A DNA stretch of 64,000 nucleotides from Saccharothrix saharensis (GTDB lineage Bacteria > Actinomycetota > Actinomycetes > Mycobacteriales > Pseudonocardiaceae), in assembly GCF_006716745.1 (NCBI RefSeq), contig NZ_VFPP01000001.1, positions 5,022,001 through 5,086,000 of the forward strand, written 5' to 3'. The notes beneath the pieces were generated by a model. That model ran no database searches. It saw only the letters and a program-made list of their open reading frames with translations, and was not told the DNA's origin. The position numbers were made by a program, and so were the translations under genes. This document shows positions 1-8,919 of the stretch, in pieces (positions within the stretch are counted from its first letter, which is position 1; each line of letters begins with the position of its first letter).

Positions 1-1
1 C

Positions 2-868
2 GGCCGCCAGGGCGCGCAGCCCGGCGGCATGGGCGGCCTCGGCGACCTGCTCGGCGGCCTGTTCAACCGCCGGGGCGGCACGTCCGCCTCCGCGACCAGG
101 CCGCGCCGCGGCGAGGACGTCGAAACCGACGTCCGCATCGACTTCACCGAAGCCGTCAAGGGCGCGACCGTGCCCATGCGCCTGTCCAGCCCCGCGACCT
201 GCGGCACGTGCGCGGGCTCCGGCGCGCGCCCCGGCACGTCGCCGCGGACCTGCCCGAACTGCAACGGCGCCGGCCTGGTGACCCGCAGCCAGGGCGCGTT
301 CGCGTTCTCCGAGCCGTGCGCGGACTGCCGCGGCACCGGCCGGATCGTGGACGACCCGTGCCCGGAGTGCGACGGCGACGGCGTGAGCACGAAGACCCGG
401 ACGTTGACCATCCGCATCCCGGCGGGCGTGGACGACGGCCAGCGGATCAGGCTGGCCGGCCAGGGCGAGCCGGGCCGCAACAACGGACCCGCGGGCGACC
501 TGTTCGTGCGCGTGCACGTCAACCCGCACCCGATCTTCGGGCGGTCGGGCAACGACCTGACCGTGACCGTGCCGGTGACCTTCCCCGAGCTGGCGCTGGG
601 CACCACGTTGACCGTGCCCACGCTGGAGGGCAAGGTGACCTTGAAGGTGCCCGCGGGCACGGCCAGCGGTCGTGTCCTCCGGGCCAAGGGCAAGGGCATC
701 GCCCGGCGTGACGGCCAGGTCGGCGACCTGCTGATCACGCTGACCGTGGCGGTGCCGAACAACATGGACGCCGCAGCCAGGGAGGCGTTGGAGAACTACG
801 CGTCGGTGACGGCGAAGCACGACCCGCGCGCGGAGCTCAACGCCCTGTTGGAGAAGAGGTCGGTGTGA
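2..868 (+). CDS. dnaJ: Chaperone protein DnaJ, 5' truncated by window edge
   Basis: Hsp40 co-chaperone that delivers clients to DnaK and stimulates its ATPase in the cytosol. The reading frame is open from base 2, so the J domain and part of the Gly-rich linker lie outside the window. Counting from the methionine at base 29, four CxxC zinc-binding motifs are visible (C58/C61, C75/C78, C97/C100, C111/C114), in CxxCxGxG-type repeats, followed by the two beta-rich client-binding domains (FVRVHV, then the GDLLITLTVAVP segment). The stop overlaps the hspR start by 4 bp (GTGA). This is the standard actinobacterial dnaK-grpE-dnaJ-hspR operon order, so dnaK and grpE should lie just upstream. Identity is secure; the true start is not visible. 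Confidence 0.95.
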   Translation, partial: GRQGAQPGGMGGLGDLLGGLFNRRGGTSASATRPRRGEDVETDVRIDFTEAVKGATVPMRLSSPATCGTCAGSGARPGTSPRTCPNCNGAGLVTRSQGAFAFSEPCADCRGTGRIVDDPCPECDGDGVSTKTRTLTIRIPAGVDDGQRIRLAGQGEPGRNNGPAGDLFVRVHVNPHPIFGRSGNDLTVTVPVTFPELALGTTLTVPTLEGKVTLKVPAGTASGRVLRAKGKGIARRDGQVGDLLITLTVAVPNNMDAAAREALENYASVTAKHDPRAELNALLEKRSV

Positions 869-1293
869 GCTTCCCGTTCCCGCCCGGCACCGACGAGGAC
901 ACCCCGTTCTTCGTCATCTCCGTGGCGGCCCAGCTGTCCGGTCTGCACGCGCAGACCCTCCGCGCCTACGACCGCCTCGGCCTGGTGTCGCCGGGCCGCA
1001 CGTCCGGCGGCGGGCGCCGGTACTCGATGCGCGACATCGTGCTGCTGCGCGAGGTGCAACGCCTCTCGCAGGAGGAAGGCGTGAACCTCGCGGGCATCAA
1101 GCGGATCATCGAGCTGGAGAACGAGGTCGGCGCCCTGCGCGCCAAGGTGCAGGAACTGACCGAACAACTGTCCTCCGCCATGGCCGCCGCCGAACACGCC
1201 GCCGCCTCCGTGCACGCCTCCTACCGCCGCGACCTGGTCCCCGTGCGCCACGAAACGGCCCTGGTCGTCTGGAAGCCGAACTCCAAGCGCTGA
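865..1293 (+). CDS. hspR: Heat-shock repressor HspR (MerR family)
   Basis: MerR-family repressor of the DnaK regulon that binds HAIR inverted repeats, with DnaK as co-repressor in Streptomyces (family knowledge). The 142-aa protein has an N-terminal winged helix-turn-helix (about residues 12-80, with VAAQLSGLHAQTLRAYDRLGL and the GGRRYS wing) and a C-terminal heptad-like helix (about 90-120) for dimerisation. It lacks the cysteines of metal-sensing MerR proteins. The GTG start overlaps the dnaJ stop, implying translational coupling. A HAIR-like site lies upstream of clpB at 4323-4343, the likely target within this window. Confidence 0.93.
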   Translation: MSFPFPPGTDEDTPFFVISVAAQLSGLHAQTLRAYDRLGLVSPGRTSGGGRRYSMRDIVLLREVQRLSQEEGVNLAGIKRIIELENEVGALRAKVQELTEQLSSAMAAAEHAAASVHASYRRDLVPVRHETALVVWKPNSKR

Positions 1294-1501
1294 GGCCACC
1301 TCAGGTCGCCCAATAGGGTGATCATGGTGCGAAAATGTACGGAAACACTGTTACCGCTCCTCGGTTAAACCATGAGGAGCCCCGCCAACCACCCCGATCC
1401 GCTCCCACCCGCCCCCCGACCCCCGCCGCCACACCGGCCGGACCGGACCCGCCAACCGGACTCGGGCCAGGCCAGGCCGGACTCGGGCCAGACTGGACCC
1501 C

Positions 1502-2179
1502 GTGGACTACGTCTTCGTGCACGGCACCACCCAGTCGCCGGCGTCGTGGCGGCCGGTGGAGGAGCTGCTCCGCCACCGCGGCCACCGGACCGTGGCCGTG
1601 GACCTGCCGACCGACCGGCCCGACCTGCGAGCCGTCGACTACGCCGCGATCGTCCGCGCCCAAGCGGGCGACGCGCTGGCCCCGGTCCTGGTGGGCCACT
1701 CCGGCGCGGGCCTGCTGATGCCCGCCATCGCGCGGGCCGTCGCTGCGTCGCACCTGGTCTGGGTGGCCGCGATGATCCCCGGGCCCGTGTCGCTGGCCGA
1801 CGAGCTGACCGTGGACACCGGCGAGATGTTCAACCCGGAGTGGCGGTCCCTCACCGAGCCGCCCACCGCGGACCCGGTGGTGGCGGCGTACTTCCTGTTC
1901 CACGACTGCGACCTGGCCGGCGTGCGGGCCGGACTGCGGACGTTGCGCCTGTTCTACCCCGCGGCGACGTACCGCGAGGTGCACGAGCTGCCGGACCTGC
2001 CGTCGACCTACGTGCTGCCGCGCGAGGACCGGACGCTGCGGCCGTCGTGGATGCGGCAGGCCGCGCGGGAACGGCTCGGGGTCGAGGCGATCGAGGTCGA
2101 CGGTGGGCACTGCCCGCAGACCAGCCGGCCGAGCACGCTGGCGGGGGTGTTGGGGGCGGTGCGGCCCGCTCGGCCGTGA
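1502..2179 (+). CDS. Alpha/beta hydrolase
   Basis: A 225-aa cytosolic alpha/beta-hydrolase fold protein. The N-terminal strand with oxyanion-hole region (FVHGTTQS, residues 4-11), the nucleophile elbow GHSGAG (about residue 65, Ser nucleophile) and a late His in the VDGGHCPQ segment (about residue 201) form the expected catalytic set. The cap is short. Substrate cannot be deduced; esterase-like or signalling hydrolases of this size are common in actinobacteria. The GTG at 1502 is used because the conserved first strand begins there; the preceding 208 bp after hspR hold no convincing gene. It stands alone and converges on the flavohemoglobin gene. Confidence 0.8.
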   Translation: MDYVFVHGTTQSPASWRPVEELLRHRGHRTVAVDLPTDRPDLRAVDYAAIVRAQAGDALAPVLVGHSGAGLLMPAIARAVAASHLVWVAAMIPGPVSLADELTVDTGEMFNPEWRSLTEPPTADPVVAAYFLFHDCDLAGVRAGLRTLRLFYPAATYREVHELPDLPSTYVLPREDRTLRPSWMRQAARERLGVEAIEVDGGHCPQTSRPSTLAGVLGAVRPARP

Positions 2180-2239
2180 CGGGGCCGGATGTCACCCCGA
2201 CGTGCGAGCGGCGAACGTGAAAAAATTTCAATAAGAGGG

Positions 2240-3415
2240 TCAGTCCAGGGTGAACGGGTCGTACTTGATCCGGTCCAGCGGGGTGCCGGCGACCAGCATC
2301 CGGGACACGGTCGCCCGGATCATGGACGGCGAGCCGCACACCAGCACGTCCCGGTCCTCCCACGCCCCGTAGCGGGTGACCACGTCGGCCAGCGTGCCCT
2401 GCTCGACGCCGCGCGCACCGGGATCCGACTCCAGCACCGGCACGACGGTCAGCCAGGGGTTGGTCATCGCGAACCGCTGAAGGTTGTCCAGGTCGTACAG
2501 GTCCTCACGGGTCCGCCCGCCCAGGAACAGGTGCACCCGCGGGTTCTCGCCCCACTGCGCCATCTCGTCGATGATCGCGTGCATCGGCGCCACCCCGGTC
2601 CCACCGGCGACCATCAGCACGTCCCGCCCGGACTTCCGGTCGACGCCCAACCGCCCCATCGGCGGCCCGATGCGCCACACGTCACCCGGCTGGGTGTGCC
2701 CGACGACCGAGCGGCTGACCCACCCGCCCTCGACCGAACGGATGTGGAACTCGATGATGCCGTCGTCGCGCGGCGCGTTCGCGGGCGAGTAGTACCGCCA
2801 CAGCCGTGCGCGCTGCGGCGTCTCGACGCTCACGTACTGCCCCGCCCGGTACCCGACCGGGTGGTCCGGCTGCAACCGCACGACCGCCAGGTCCCAGCTC
2901 ACCCGCTGGTGCTCCAGCACGGTGGCGTGCCAGTAGGCCGGTCCGTCGTCGGCCGCCGCCGCCTCCTGCATCGCCCGCGCCATGATCGTGTACGCCTCGG
3001 CCCAGGCCATCTCGACCTTCGGCGTCCACGCGGGCCCGGCGAACTTCTTCACCGCCGCCAGCAGCGCCGTGCCGACGGACTCGTAGTGCACGTTCACCAC
3101 GCCGAACTTGCGGTGGTCGCGCCCGAGCTGCCGCAGGAACGGGATGAGGTCGTCGGGTCTGTCCACCATCTGCACGACGTGGACCAGGGCGCGCAGCAGT
3201 CGGCTGCGCTGGACCTCCATGTTCACGGGGAACATCTCACGGGTCGCCGGCGCGAGGCTGAAGAGCATGCCGTAGAAGAACTTGGCTACCTCTTCGGCGC
3301 GCGGCTCCACCACCGCGAAGCTCTCCCGGATCATCCGCACCATAGCGGTGACACCAGGAGGAGGTTCGCGGTGTGGCGGGCTCGGGATGGGGCTCAACAC
3401 GGCGTTCGCAGTCAT
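2240..3415 (-). CDS. Flavohemoglobin-like globin/FAD/NAD(P) oxidoreductase
   Basis: A 391-aa three-domain protein: an N-terminal globin (about residues 15-150), an FAD-binding barrel (about 155-260; RYYS and the GQYVSVE segment) and a C-terminal NAD(P) domain (GGTGVAPM near 277, VCGSP near 360). The proximal haem histidine is probably in the DHRKFGV segment near residue 100. Classical flavohemoglobins (Hmp) detoxify nitric oxide by dioxygenation. A neighbouring clpB plus the divergent globin sequence recall M. tuberculosis Rv0385, a type II flavohemoglobin reported to take electrons from D-lactate, so substrate should not be assumed. The 438 bp upstream contain a phased 21-bp repeat at 3776-3847 which may be regulatory. 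Confidence 0.85.
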   Translation of the reverse strand: MTANAVLSPIPSPPHREPPPGVTAMVRMIRESFAVVEPRAEEVAKFFYGMLFSLAPATREMFPVNMEVQRSRLLRALVHVVQMVDRPDDLIPFLRQLGRDHRKFGVVNVHYESVGTALLAAVKKFAGPAWTPKVEMAWAEAYTIMARAMQEAAAADDGPAYWHATVLEHQRVSWDLAVVRLQPDHPVGYRAGQYVSVETPQRARLWRYYSPANAPRDDGIIEFHIRSVEGGWVSRSVVGHTQPGDVWRIGPPMGRLGVDRKSGRDVLMVAGGTGVAPMHAIIDEMAQWGENPRVHLFLGGRTREDLYDLDNLQRFAMTNPWLTVVPVLESDPGARGVEQGTLADVVTRYGAWEDRDVLVCGSPSMIRATVSRMLVAGTPLDRIKYDPFTLD

Positions 3416-3853
3416 GGTCCGGGCGCAGTCTCCACGTTTCTGGCGGCGCCAGCAAGGGCGCTACGTCCTCGTCAAGCTTCCATCCCCGACGAGGGGACAC
3501 TAACCCGCCAACTGGCCGGTCGACTCCTTGATGCCACCTTCGAGTGCAGTGCGGTTACGGATGGTCGCACGGCGTTGCAACGAACGGGTGGACATTCCCT
3601 TCCACATATACCGAATCCGCCGCTCGCGGCCCACCGTCAGGCGCGCGTCCCCTCCAAGACGTGCGCAACCTGACACGCCGGCGACGCCCCCGCGGCGTCC
3701 CGCCGGGTTTCCCCGGACGACGTTCACCCTGGTGGCGGCCGGCCGACCGCCCCGGTGCGGTGGGCCGCAATCGCCTGTGGATTCCCACCTGCGGATTGTG
3801 GACAACTCGGCTGTCGGTGTGGACAACCGGCTGCGACATGTGGGTGACGGGGC
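3416..3853. other. 438-bp intergenic region
   Basis: It lies between the flavohemoglobin start and the 3' end of the VOC gene, both read leftward. No reading frame here has a family resemblance. The right end carries the 21-bp phased array of DnaA-box-like elements described separately; the left part must hold the flavohemoglobin promoter, but no clear -35/-10 pair stands out. Confidence 0.5.
3776..3847. repeat. 21-bp phased array of DnaA-box-like elements
   Basis: TGTGG occurs at 3776, 3797, 3818 and 3839, an exact 21-bp period (two helical turns). The two central copies are full TGTGGACAA, the complement of the DnaA-box variant TTGTCCACA; the outer copies are degenerate (TGTGGATTC, TGTGGGTGA). 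Read on the minus strand, the sequence between boxes is also partly conserved (a CGCAG or ACAGCCG core before GTTGTCCACA), so this is a degenerate tandem repeat rather than isolated boxes. It ends just downstream of the VOC stop codon. Confidence 0.75.
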
Positions 3854-4234
3854 TCAGCCCTGCTGGGCGCGCTCCGCTGCGCTGCGTTCAACGCAGAACT
3901 CGTTGCCCTCCGGGTCGGCCAGCACGACCCAGCCCGTGCCGTCGGGGCGGCGCATGTCGGACACCAGCGCGGCCCCGATCCCGAGCAGCCGCTCCACCTC
4001 CGCGTCGCGGGTGGTGTCCGGCTGGAGGTCGAGGTGCACCCGGTTCTTCACCGACTTGGGCTCCGGTACCTGGATGAACAGCAGCCCCGGTCCTTCGGGC
4101 AGCGCGACCAGCGCTTCGGGGTCGCCGGGGTGGTCGTGCTCGGAGATCGGCTGACCGGTGACCCGGCTCCAGAAGCCGGCCAGCGCGTAGGCGTCCTTGC
4201 AGTCGACGGTGATGTGGTGCACGAGTGAGGTCAT
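3854..4234 (-). CDS. VOC-family (glyoxalase-like) protein
   Basis: A 126-aa vicinal-oxygen-chelate fold protein starting LVHHITVDC, with the two beta-alpha-beta modules expected: HITVDCKDAYALAGFW at the start, HLDLQPDT in the middle and ADPEGNEFCVE near the end. The H at about residue 6, H70 and E near 115 are candidate metal ligands. The VLADPEGNEFCV ending is typical of the actinobacterial subgroup annotated as glyoxalase/bleomycin-resistance-like, whose substrates are mostly unknown. The ATG at 4234 is chosen because the fold starts immediately after it; longer in-frame extensions are low-quality sequence. It is divergent from clpB, so the 4235-4418 gap may serve both. Confidence 0.85.
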   Translation of the reverse strand: MTSLVHHITVDCKDAYALAGFWSRVTGQPISEHDHPGDPEALVALPEGPGLLFIQVPEPKSVKNRVHLDLQPDTTRDAEVERLLGIGAALVSDMRRPDGTGWVVLADPEGNEFCVERSAAERAQQG

Positions 4235-4322
4235 GCGGTGATCGTCTCGACCGGGGACGATCGGCGCACCCGGGTTTCCGGCCCGGCGACGACGGTGGCC
4301 CACACCACACGACTTCCCCTGG

Positions 4323-4355
4323 GTTGAGCGGAACTGGCTCAACTTTTCTGACGTT
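4323..4355 (+). promoter_or_regulatory. HAIR-like HspR operator overlapping an ECF-type promoter of clpB
   Basis: TTGAG at 4324-4328 and CTCAA at 4338-4342 are separated by 9 bp, the same geometry as the HAIR core (CTTGAGT-N7-ACTCAAG); the outer and inner flanking bases differ from consensus. Overlapping it is GGAACT (4330-4335), then 16 bp, then CGTT (4352-4355), matching the SigE/SigH-type ECF consensus GGAAC-N16/17-CGTT. The ATG of clpB follows 64 bp after CGTT. Repressor site and stress sigma site together would give dual heat/oxidative control, as known for mycobacterial clpB. Confidence 0.7.
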
Positions 4356-4418
4356 GTCCTGGATGATGGCTGTGCGGAACGCCGGCCGCTGCGCACGAAC
4401 ACCCGACCGAGGTGAGGA

Positions 4419-7001
4419 ATGGACGCTTTCAACCCGACCACGAAGACGCAACAGGCCGTGTCCGCCGCAGTGCAGGCGGCGACCATCGCGGGCAACCCCG
4501 ACGTCGGCCCGGTCCACCTCCTCGGCGCGCTCCTGGCCCAGGGCGACGGCCTCACCGCGCCCCTGCTGTCCGCGGTCGGCGCGGACCCGAAGCAGGTGCA
4601 CAAGGAGCTGGAACAGCTGGCCAGGGCGCTGCCCGCGGCCAGCGGGTCGTCCGTGTCGGCGCCCGGGTTCTCCCGGGACGCGGCCCGCGTGCTGGCCAAG
4701 GCGCAGGAGCTCGCCACGGAGATGGGCGACGAGTACGTGTCGACCGAGCACCTGCTGGTCGGCCTCGCCCACCACGGCGGCCAGGTCGCCGACCTGCTGC
4801 GCCGCCACGGCGCGCACCCCGAGGCGCTCAAGGAGGCGTTCGGCAAGGTCCGCGGTTCGGCCCGGGTCACCAGCCCGGACCCGGAGGGCACCTACCAGGC
4901 GTTGGAGAAGTACGGCGTCGACCTGACCGAACGCGCCCGCAAGGGCGAGCTGGACCCGGTCATCGGCCGCAACACCGAGATCCGCCGCGTGGTGCAGGTG
5001 CTGTCCCGCCGCACGAAGAACAACCCGGTGCTGATCGGTGAGCCCGGCGTCGGCAAGACCGCCATCGTGGAGGGCCTGGCCCAGCGGATCGTGGCCGGTG
5101 ACGTGCCCGAGAGCCTGCGCGGCAAGAAGGTCGTCGCGCTCGACCTGGGCGCGATGGTCGCGGGCGCGAAGTACCGGGGCGAGTTCGAGGAGCGGCTGAA
5201 GGCCGTGCTCAAGGAGATCACCGACTCCGCGGGCCAGGTCATCACGTTCATCGACGAGCTGCACACGATCGTGGGCGCGGGCGCGACCGGCGAGTCCGCC
5301 ATGGACGCGGGCAACATGATCAAGCCGATGCTGGCGCGCGGCGAGCTGCGCATGGTCGGCGCGACCACGCTGGACGAGTACCGCGAGCACGTGGAGAAGG
5401 ACCCCGCCCTGGAACGCCGCTTCCAGCAGGTGTTCGTCGGCGAGCCGTCGGTCGAGGACACGATCGGCATCCTGCGCGGCCTCAAGGACCGCTACGAGGT
5501 GCACCACGGCGTGCGGATCACCGACGCGGCCCTGGTCGCCGCCGCCACCCTGTCCGACCGGTACATCACCGCCCGCTTCCTCCCGGACAAGGCCATCGAC
5601 CTGGTGGACGAGTCCGCGTCCCGGCTGCGCATGGAGATCGACTCGCGCCCGGTCGAGATCGACGAGGTCGAGCGCGCGGTGCGCCGGCTGGAGATCGAGG
5701 AGATGGCGCTGGCCAAGGAGTCGGACGCGGCCTCGGTGGAACGGCTCGCCGCGCTGCGCGCCGAGCTGGCCGAGCAGCGGGAGGACCTGGCCGGGCTGAC
5801 CGCGCGGTGGCAGAACGAGAAGGGCTCGATCGAGAAGGTCCGCGACCTCAAGGAGCAGCTCGAACAGCTGCGCGGCGAGTCGGAGCGGGCCGAGCGGGAC
5901 GGTGACCTGGGCCGGGCCGCCGAGCTGCGGTACGGGCGCATCCCGGCGTTGGAGAAGGAGCTGGAGGAGGCGACCCGCACCACGCAGGACGCCGCCGTGA
6001 TGCTGAAGGAGGAGGTCGGGCCGGACGACGTGGCCGACGTGGTCTCCGCGTGGACGGGCATCCCGGCGGGCCGGCTGCTCGAGGGCGAGACGGCGAAGCT
6101 GCTGCGCATGGAGGACGAGCTGGGCAAGCGCGTGGTCGGGCAGGCCGAGGCGGTGCGGGTCGTGTCGGACGCGGTCCGGCGCACCCGCGCGGGCGTGGCC
6201 GACCCGGACCGGCCGACCGGCTCGTTCCTGTTCCTCGGCCCGACCGGCGTCGGCAAGACCGAGCTTGCCAAAGCGCTGGCGGAGTTCCTGTTCGACGACG
6301 AGCGGGCGATGATCCGCATCGACATGAGCGAGTACTCCGAGAAGCACTCGGTGGCCCGCCTGGTCGGCGCTCCCCCCGGCTACGTCGGCTACGACCAGGG
6401 CGGCCAGCTCACCGAGTCGGTCCGGCGCCGGCCGTACTCGGTGGTGCTGCTGGACGAGGTCGAGAAGGCCCACCCGGACGTGTTCGACGTGCTGCTGCAG
6501 GTGCTCGACGACGGCAGGCTGACCGACGGCCAGGGCCGCACGGTGGACTTCCGCAACACGATCCTGGTGCTCACCTCGAACCTCGGGTCGCACGTCATCG
6601 CGGACGCGACCCTGGACGAGCTCCAGCGCAGGGACGCCGTGATGGCGGTCGTGCGGACGCACTTCAAGCCGGAGTTCCTCAACCGGTTGGACGACGTCGT
6701 GGTGTTCCACTCGCTGGCGACGGAGGAGCTGACGTCCATCGTGGACATCCAGGTGGACCGGCTCGGGCGGCGGTTGGCGCAGCGGCGGCTGACCCTGGAG
6801 GTCACGCCGGCGGCGCGCGAGTGGCTGGCGTTGAACGGCTTCGACCCGGTGTACGGCGCCCGGCCGCTGCGGCGGCTGGTGCAGTCGTCGATCGGGGACC
6901 AGTTGGCGAAGGAGCTGCTGGCGGGCGAGGTGCGGGACGGCGACACGGTGAAGGTCGAGGTGCTGGACGACCACTCGGGCTTGATCGTCGGCCGGTCCTG
7001 A
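4419..7001 (+). CDS. clpB: ATP-dependent disaggregase ClpB
   Basis: Hsp100 chaperone; a hexamer that threads aggregated proteins through its pore with DnaK/DnaJ help. The 860 residues carry, in order: Clp N domain (about 1-145), AAA1 with Walker A GEPGVGKT (about 207) and Walker B FIDELHT (about 278), the coiled-coil M domain (about 405-525, rich in Glu/Arg with [18 protein letters not shown]), AAA2 with Walker A GPTGVGKT (about 606) and Walker [12 protein letters not shown] (about 675), and the small C-terminal domain. The M domain separates it from ClpA/ClpC. Length is normal. The upstream HAIR-like site ties it to hspR at 865. Downstream hairpins at 7029 and 7135 end transcription. Confidence 0.97.
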   Translation: MDAFNPTTKTQQAVSAAVQAATIAGNPDVGPVHLLGALLAQGDGLTAPLLSAVGADPKQVHKELEQLARALPAASGSSVSAPGFSRDAARVLAKAQELATEMGDEYVSTEHLLVGLAHHGGQVADLLRRHGAHPEALKEAFGKVRGSARVTSPDPEGTYQALEKYGVDLTERARKGELDPVIGRNTEIRRVVQVLSRRTKNNPVLIGEPGVGKTAIVEGLAQRIVAGDVPESLRGKKVVALDLGAMVAGAKYRGEFEERLKAVLKEITDSAGQVITFIDELHTIVGAGATGESAMDAGNMIKPMLARGELRMVGATTLDEYREHVEKDPALERRFQQVFVGEPSVEDTIGILRGLKDRYEVHHGVRITDAALVAAATLSDRYITARFLPDKAIDLVDESASRLRMEIDSRPVEIDEVERAVRRLEIEEMALAKESDAASVERLAALRAELAEQREDLAGLTARWQNEKGSIEKVRDLKEQLEQLRGESERAERDGDLGRAAELRYGRIPALEKELEEATRTTQDAAVMLKEEVGPDDVADVVSAWTGIPAGRLLEGETAKLLRMEDELGKRVVGQAEAVRVVSDAVRRTRAGVADPDRPTGSFLFLGPTGVGKTELAKALAEFLFDDERAMIRIDMSEYSEKHSVARLVGAPPGYVGYDQGGQLTESVRRRPYSVVLLDEVEKAHPDVFDVLLQVLDDGRLTDGQGRTVDFRNTILVLTSNLGSHVIADATLDELQRRDAVMAVVRTHFKPEFLNRLDDVVVFHSLATEELTSIVDIQVDRLGRRLAQRRLTLEVTPAAREWLALNGFDPVYGARPLRRLVQSSIGDQLAKELLAGEVRDGDTVKVEVLDDHSGLIVGRS

Positions 7002-7028
7002 CCGCCGGCCCCGCCTGACCGCGCGGCT

Positions 7029-7059
7029 TGCGCTCGGCGACCTCCGGGCTCCGAGCGCA
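7029..7059 (+). terminator. Hairpin downstream of clpB
   Basis: Nine-base perfect inverted repeat TGCGCTCGG (7029-7037) and CCGAGCGCA (7051-7059) with a 13-base loop, 27 bp after the clpB stop. There is no T-tract, which is common for actinobacterial terminators. Confidence 0.55.
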
Positions 7060-7134
7060 CGCCGCCCGTCGGTGTCGTCACCCCCCACGGGGCGGCGCCG
7101 CCGGCGTCCCGCCCCGCGGGTCGAGCCGGCTACG

Positions 7135-7166
7135 CAGGGGTCCCCGACCGGGGGACCCCTGTTTTT
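7135..7166 (+). terminator. Intrinsic terminator with T-tract (palindrome family member)
   Basis: Eleven-base perfect stem CAGGGGTCCCC (7135-7145) with GGGGACCCCTG (7151-7161), a 5-base loop, then TTTTT (7162-7166): a textbook rho-independent terminator on the plus strand. A closely similar palindrome recurs at 23993-24021 and a shorter version at 40411-40438. Confidence 0.8.
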
Positions 7167-7212
7167 ACTCTGCCGGCGAGGACCGACAGCGGGGGTGGGG
7201 CCGGGCCCGGCC

Positions 7213-7240
7213 TGTGGACAACGCTGTGGCCTGTGGATAA
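7213..7240 (-). repeat. Pair of DnaA-box-like sequences
   Basis: TGTGGACAA (7213-7221) and TGTGGATAA (7232-7240), 19 bp apart in the same orientation; the second is the exact complement of the classical DnaA box TTATCCACA. A further TGTGG lies between them at 7225. Too few for an origin; a DnaA regulatory or titration site is possible. Confidence 0.6.
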
Positions 7241-7378
7241 GTCCGGCCACGCGGTCGTCCGATGGGTCGCGGTCGCCCGCGGGCGCGGTCCGCGATCCGG
7301 GTAACAGCTTGATCCGTTTGCGCGAACCACGCCCCAAGTGATCTTCGTTTGTTCACCGCCGCCCGCTACTCTCGCACC

Positions 7379-8074
7379 GTGGGCATACCGGCGTGGGTCT
7401 GGTTCACCGTCGCCGCGGTAGCGGGCGTCGCGGGGTTCGCCCTGCTCGCGACCGACCGGGCACAGCGAACCGCGCGTAACCGCGAACGTCGCCGCTGGGC
7501 GGCGTTGCGCGGCTGGCAGTTCGAGGAGACCGACCACGTGCTGCCCACCCGCTGGGAGAGCGGCGCGATCGCCTACTACGGCGCGGGCGTCGCCAAGGAC
7601 GTCGTCGCGGGCTCCACCTTCACCGCCGACGGCCGCCGCCAGGTCTACGTGCTCGACCACGAGACCAACGGCAAGGTCAACTCCGTCCTGGTCGGCGTGC
7701 GCTGCCGCCGGGCGCTGCCGGTGGTCGTCGAGCTGTGGCTGCCCAGCGTGCCGTTCCAGCGCGACCAGATGCCCGACCTGCTCGGACCGGTCGGCTCGCG
7801 GTACGCGTTCGTCAGCGAGCTGCCCGCCGCCCGCAAGCTCATCACCCCCGACCTGGTCGACGCGGCCGAGGAGATCGGCGGCGACGTCACCGTCGTCTGG
7901 CTGGAGGAGGACTGGGTGCTCGCCGCCGCACCGCCCAACTCGACCCCCGCGCGCCTGGAACGGCTGCTGCGCGACCTCGGCGAGCTGGCCGACGTGATCG
8001 ACCCGTTCGAGGCCGACCCCGAGGCCGACGCCGGTGGCGAGGTCCACCGCCCGCAGTTCGGGCGCAAGCCGTGA
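7379..8074 (+). CDS. Membrane-anchored conserved hypothetical protein
   Basis: Function unknown. The 231-aa protein starts with a single N-terminal membrane helix (about residues 3-22), then basic residues ([13 protein letters not shown]), so the roughly 200-residue soluble domain should face the cytosol. That domain opens with [13 protein letters not shown]. The same plan, helix, basic stretch and then SLGWRFVAED, is seen in the product of 11886-12578, suggesting distant paralogy. The GTG at 7379 is preferred to the TTG at 7349 because TACTCT at 7367-7372 lies exactly six bases before it, the typical leaderless arrangement. The gene overlaps the following SDR by 4 bp. Confidence 0.7.
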   Translation: MGIPAWVWFTVAAVAGVAGFALLATDRAQRTARNRERRRWAALRGWQFEETDHVLPTRWESGAIAYYGAGVAKDVVAGSTFTADGRRQVYVLDHETNGKVNSVLVGVRCRRALPVVVELWLPSVPFQRDQMPDLLGPVGSRYAFVSELPAARKLITPDLVDAAEEIGGDVTVVWLEEDWVLAAAPPNSTPARLERLLRDLGELADVIDPFEADPEADAGGEVHRPQFGRKP

Positions 8075-8850
8075 CGCCGCCGACCGCCCTGGTGACGGGC
8101 GCCTCGTCGGGCATCGGCGCCGCGTTCGCCCGCAGGCTCGCCGCCGAGGGCCACGACCTGGTGCTCGTCGCCCGCGACGAGCGGCGGCTGGAGGAGACGG
8201 CGGCCAAGCTGCGCGCCGCCCACGGCATCACGGCCGAGGTGCTGCCCGCCGACCTGGCCACCGACGCGGGCCGGGCCAAGGTGGCCGACTTCCTCGCCGA
8301 GCGCGAGGTCGACCTGCTGGTCAACAACGCGGGCTTCGCGATCTCGTCCGAGTTCTCCACGGCCGACCCGCTCGACCTGCAGTCCCAGCTCGACGTGAAC
8401 GTGACGAGCGTGCTGCGGCTGACCCGCGCGGCGCTGCCCGGGATGGTGGCGCGCGGGCGCGGCGCGGTGGTCAACGTGTCCAGCGTCGCGGGTTTCCTGC
8501 CGGGCCGCGGCACGACCTACAGCGCGGACAAGGCGTGGGTGACGTCGTTCTCCGAGGGCATGGCGATGGCCACCGCGGGCACGGGTGTGCGCGTGCTGGC
8601 GCTGTGCCCAGGCTTCGTGCGCACCGAGTTCCACCAGCGGGCGCGGATCGACATGTCCCGGACACCCGACCTGCTCTACCTCGACGCCGACCGGGTCGTG
8701 CACGAGTGCCTGGCCGACCTGCGCGCGGGCAAGGTGCTGTCCGTGCCGGGCCCGCAGTACAAAGCCATCACGGTGTTCGCCCGACTGGTTCCGCGTGCGC
8801 TGGTCAGGCGGATAGCCTCGCGCGTCGCGGGCGGACGGGGTCGCACCTGA
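8071..8850 (+). CDS. Short-chain dehydrogenase/reductase (SDR)
   Basis: A 259-aa classical SDR of cytosolic type. The N-terminal nucleotide-binding motif TGASSGIG (residues 9-16), the NNAG motif (about 82-85), catalytic Ser in NVSSVAG (about 137) and the YSADK catalytic Tyr/Lys pair (about 150-154) are all present. An Arg-rich segment after the second strand (ARDERR) suggests NADP(H). The long C-terminal extension ending [10 protein letters not shown] resembles actinobacterial YqjQ/DltE-like SDRs rather than FabG. The GTG start overlaps the upstream stop (GTGA), so it is co-transcribed with the membrane protein gene. Substrate unknown. Confidence 0.87.
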   Translation: MTPPTALVTGASSGIGAAFARRLAAEGHDLVLVARDERRLEETAAKLRAAHGITAEVLPADLATDAGRAKVADFLAEREVDLLVNNAGFAISSEFSTADPLDLQSQLDVNVTSVLRLTRAALPGMVARGRGAVVNVSSVAGFLPGRGTTYSADKAWVTSFSEGMAMATAGTGVRVLALCPGFVRTEFHQRARIDMSRTPDLLYLDADRVVHECLADLRAGKVLSVPGPQYKAITVFARLVPRALVRRIASRVAGGRGRT

Positions 8851-8919
8851 GAACTGCCGGGAACCTGAACCCGGTCCGGTCCGTCCCACTCCACTAGTTG
8901 GAACAGGGAGGAACCGTCG

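Larger units (their letters stand above)
7002..7378. other. 377-bp intergenic region after clpB
   Basis: Holds two hairpins (7029-7059 and 7135-7166), a pair of DnaA-box-like sequences (7213-7240) and a -10-like TACTCT just before the next gene. Nothing else recognisable; apparent frames are GC-skew artefacts. Confidence 0.6.

Noticed and set aside
1324-1368. 14-codon ATG frame with a TTA codon after hspR, preceded by TAGGGT.
   Set aside because: Too short, with no downstream gene coupled to it and no sign of attenuation; likely chance.
3500-3839. Short minus-strand frames in the intergenic region upstream of the flavohemoglobin gene.
   Set aside because: No family resemblance, Arg/Pro-rich composition, and no ribosome site.
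3888-7337. 1149-codon open frame on the minus strand opposite clpB.
   Set aside because: Arg/Gly/Ala/His-rich translation of the third-position GC pattern of clpB; a shadow frame.
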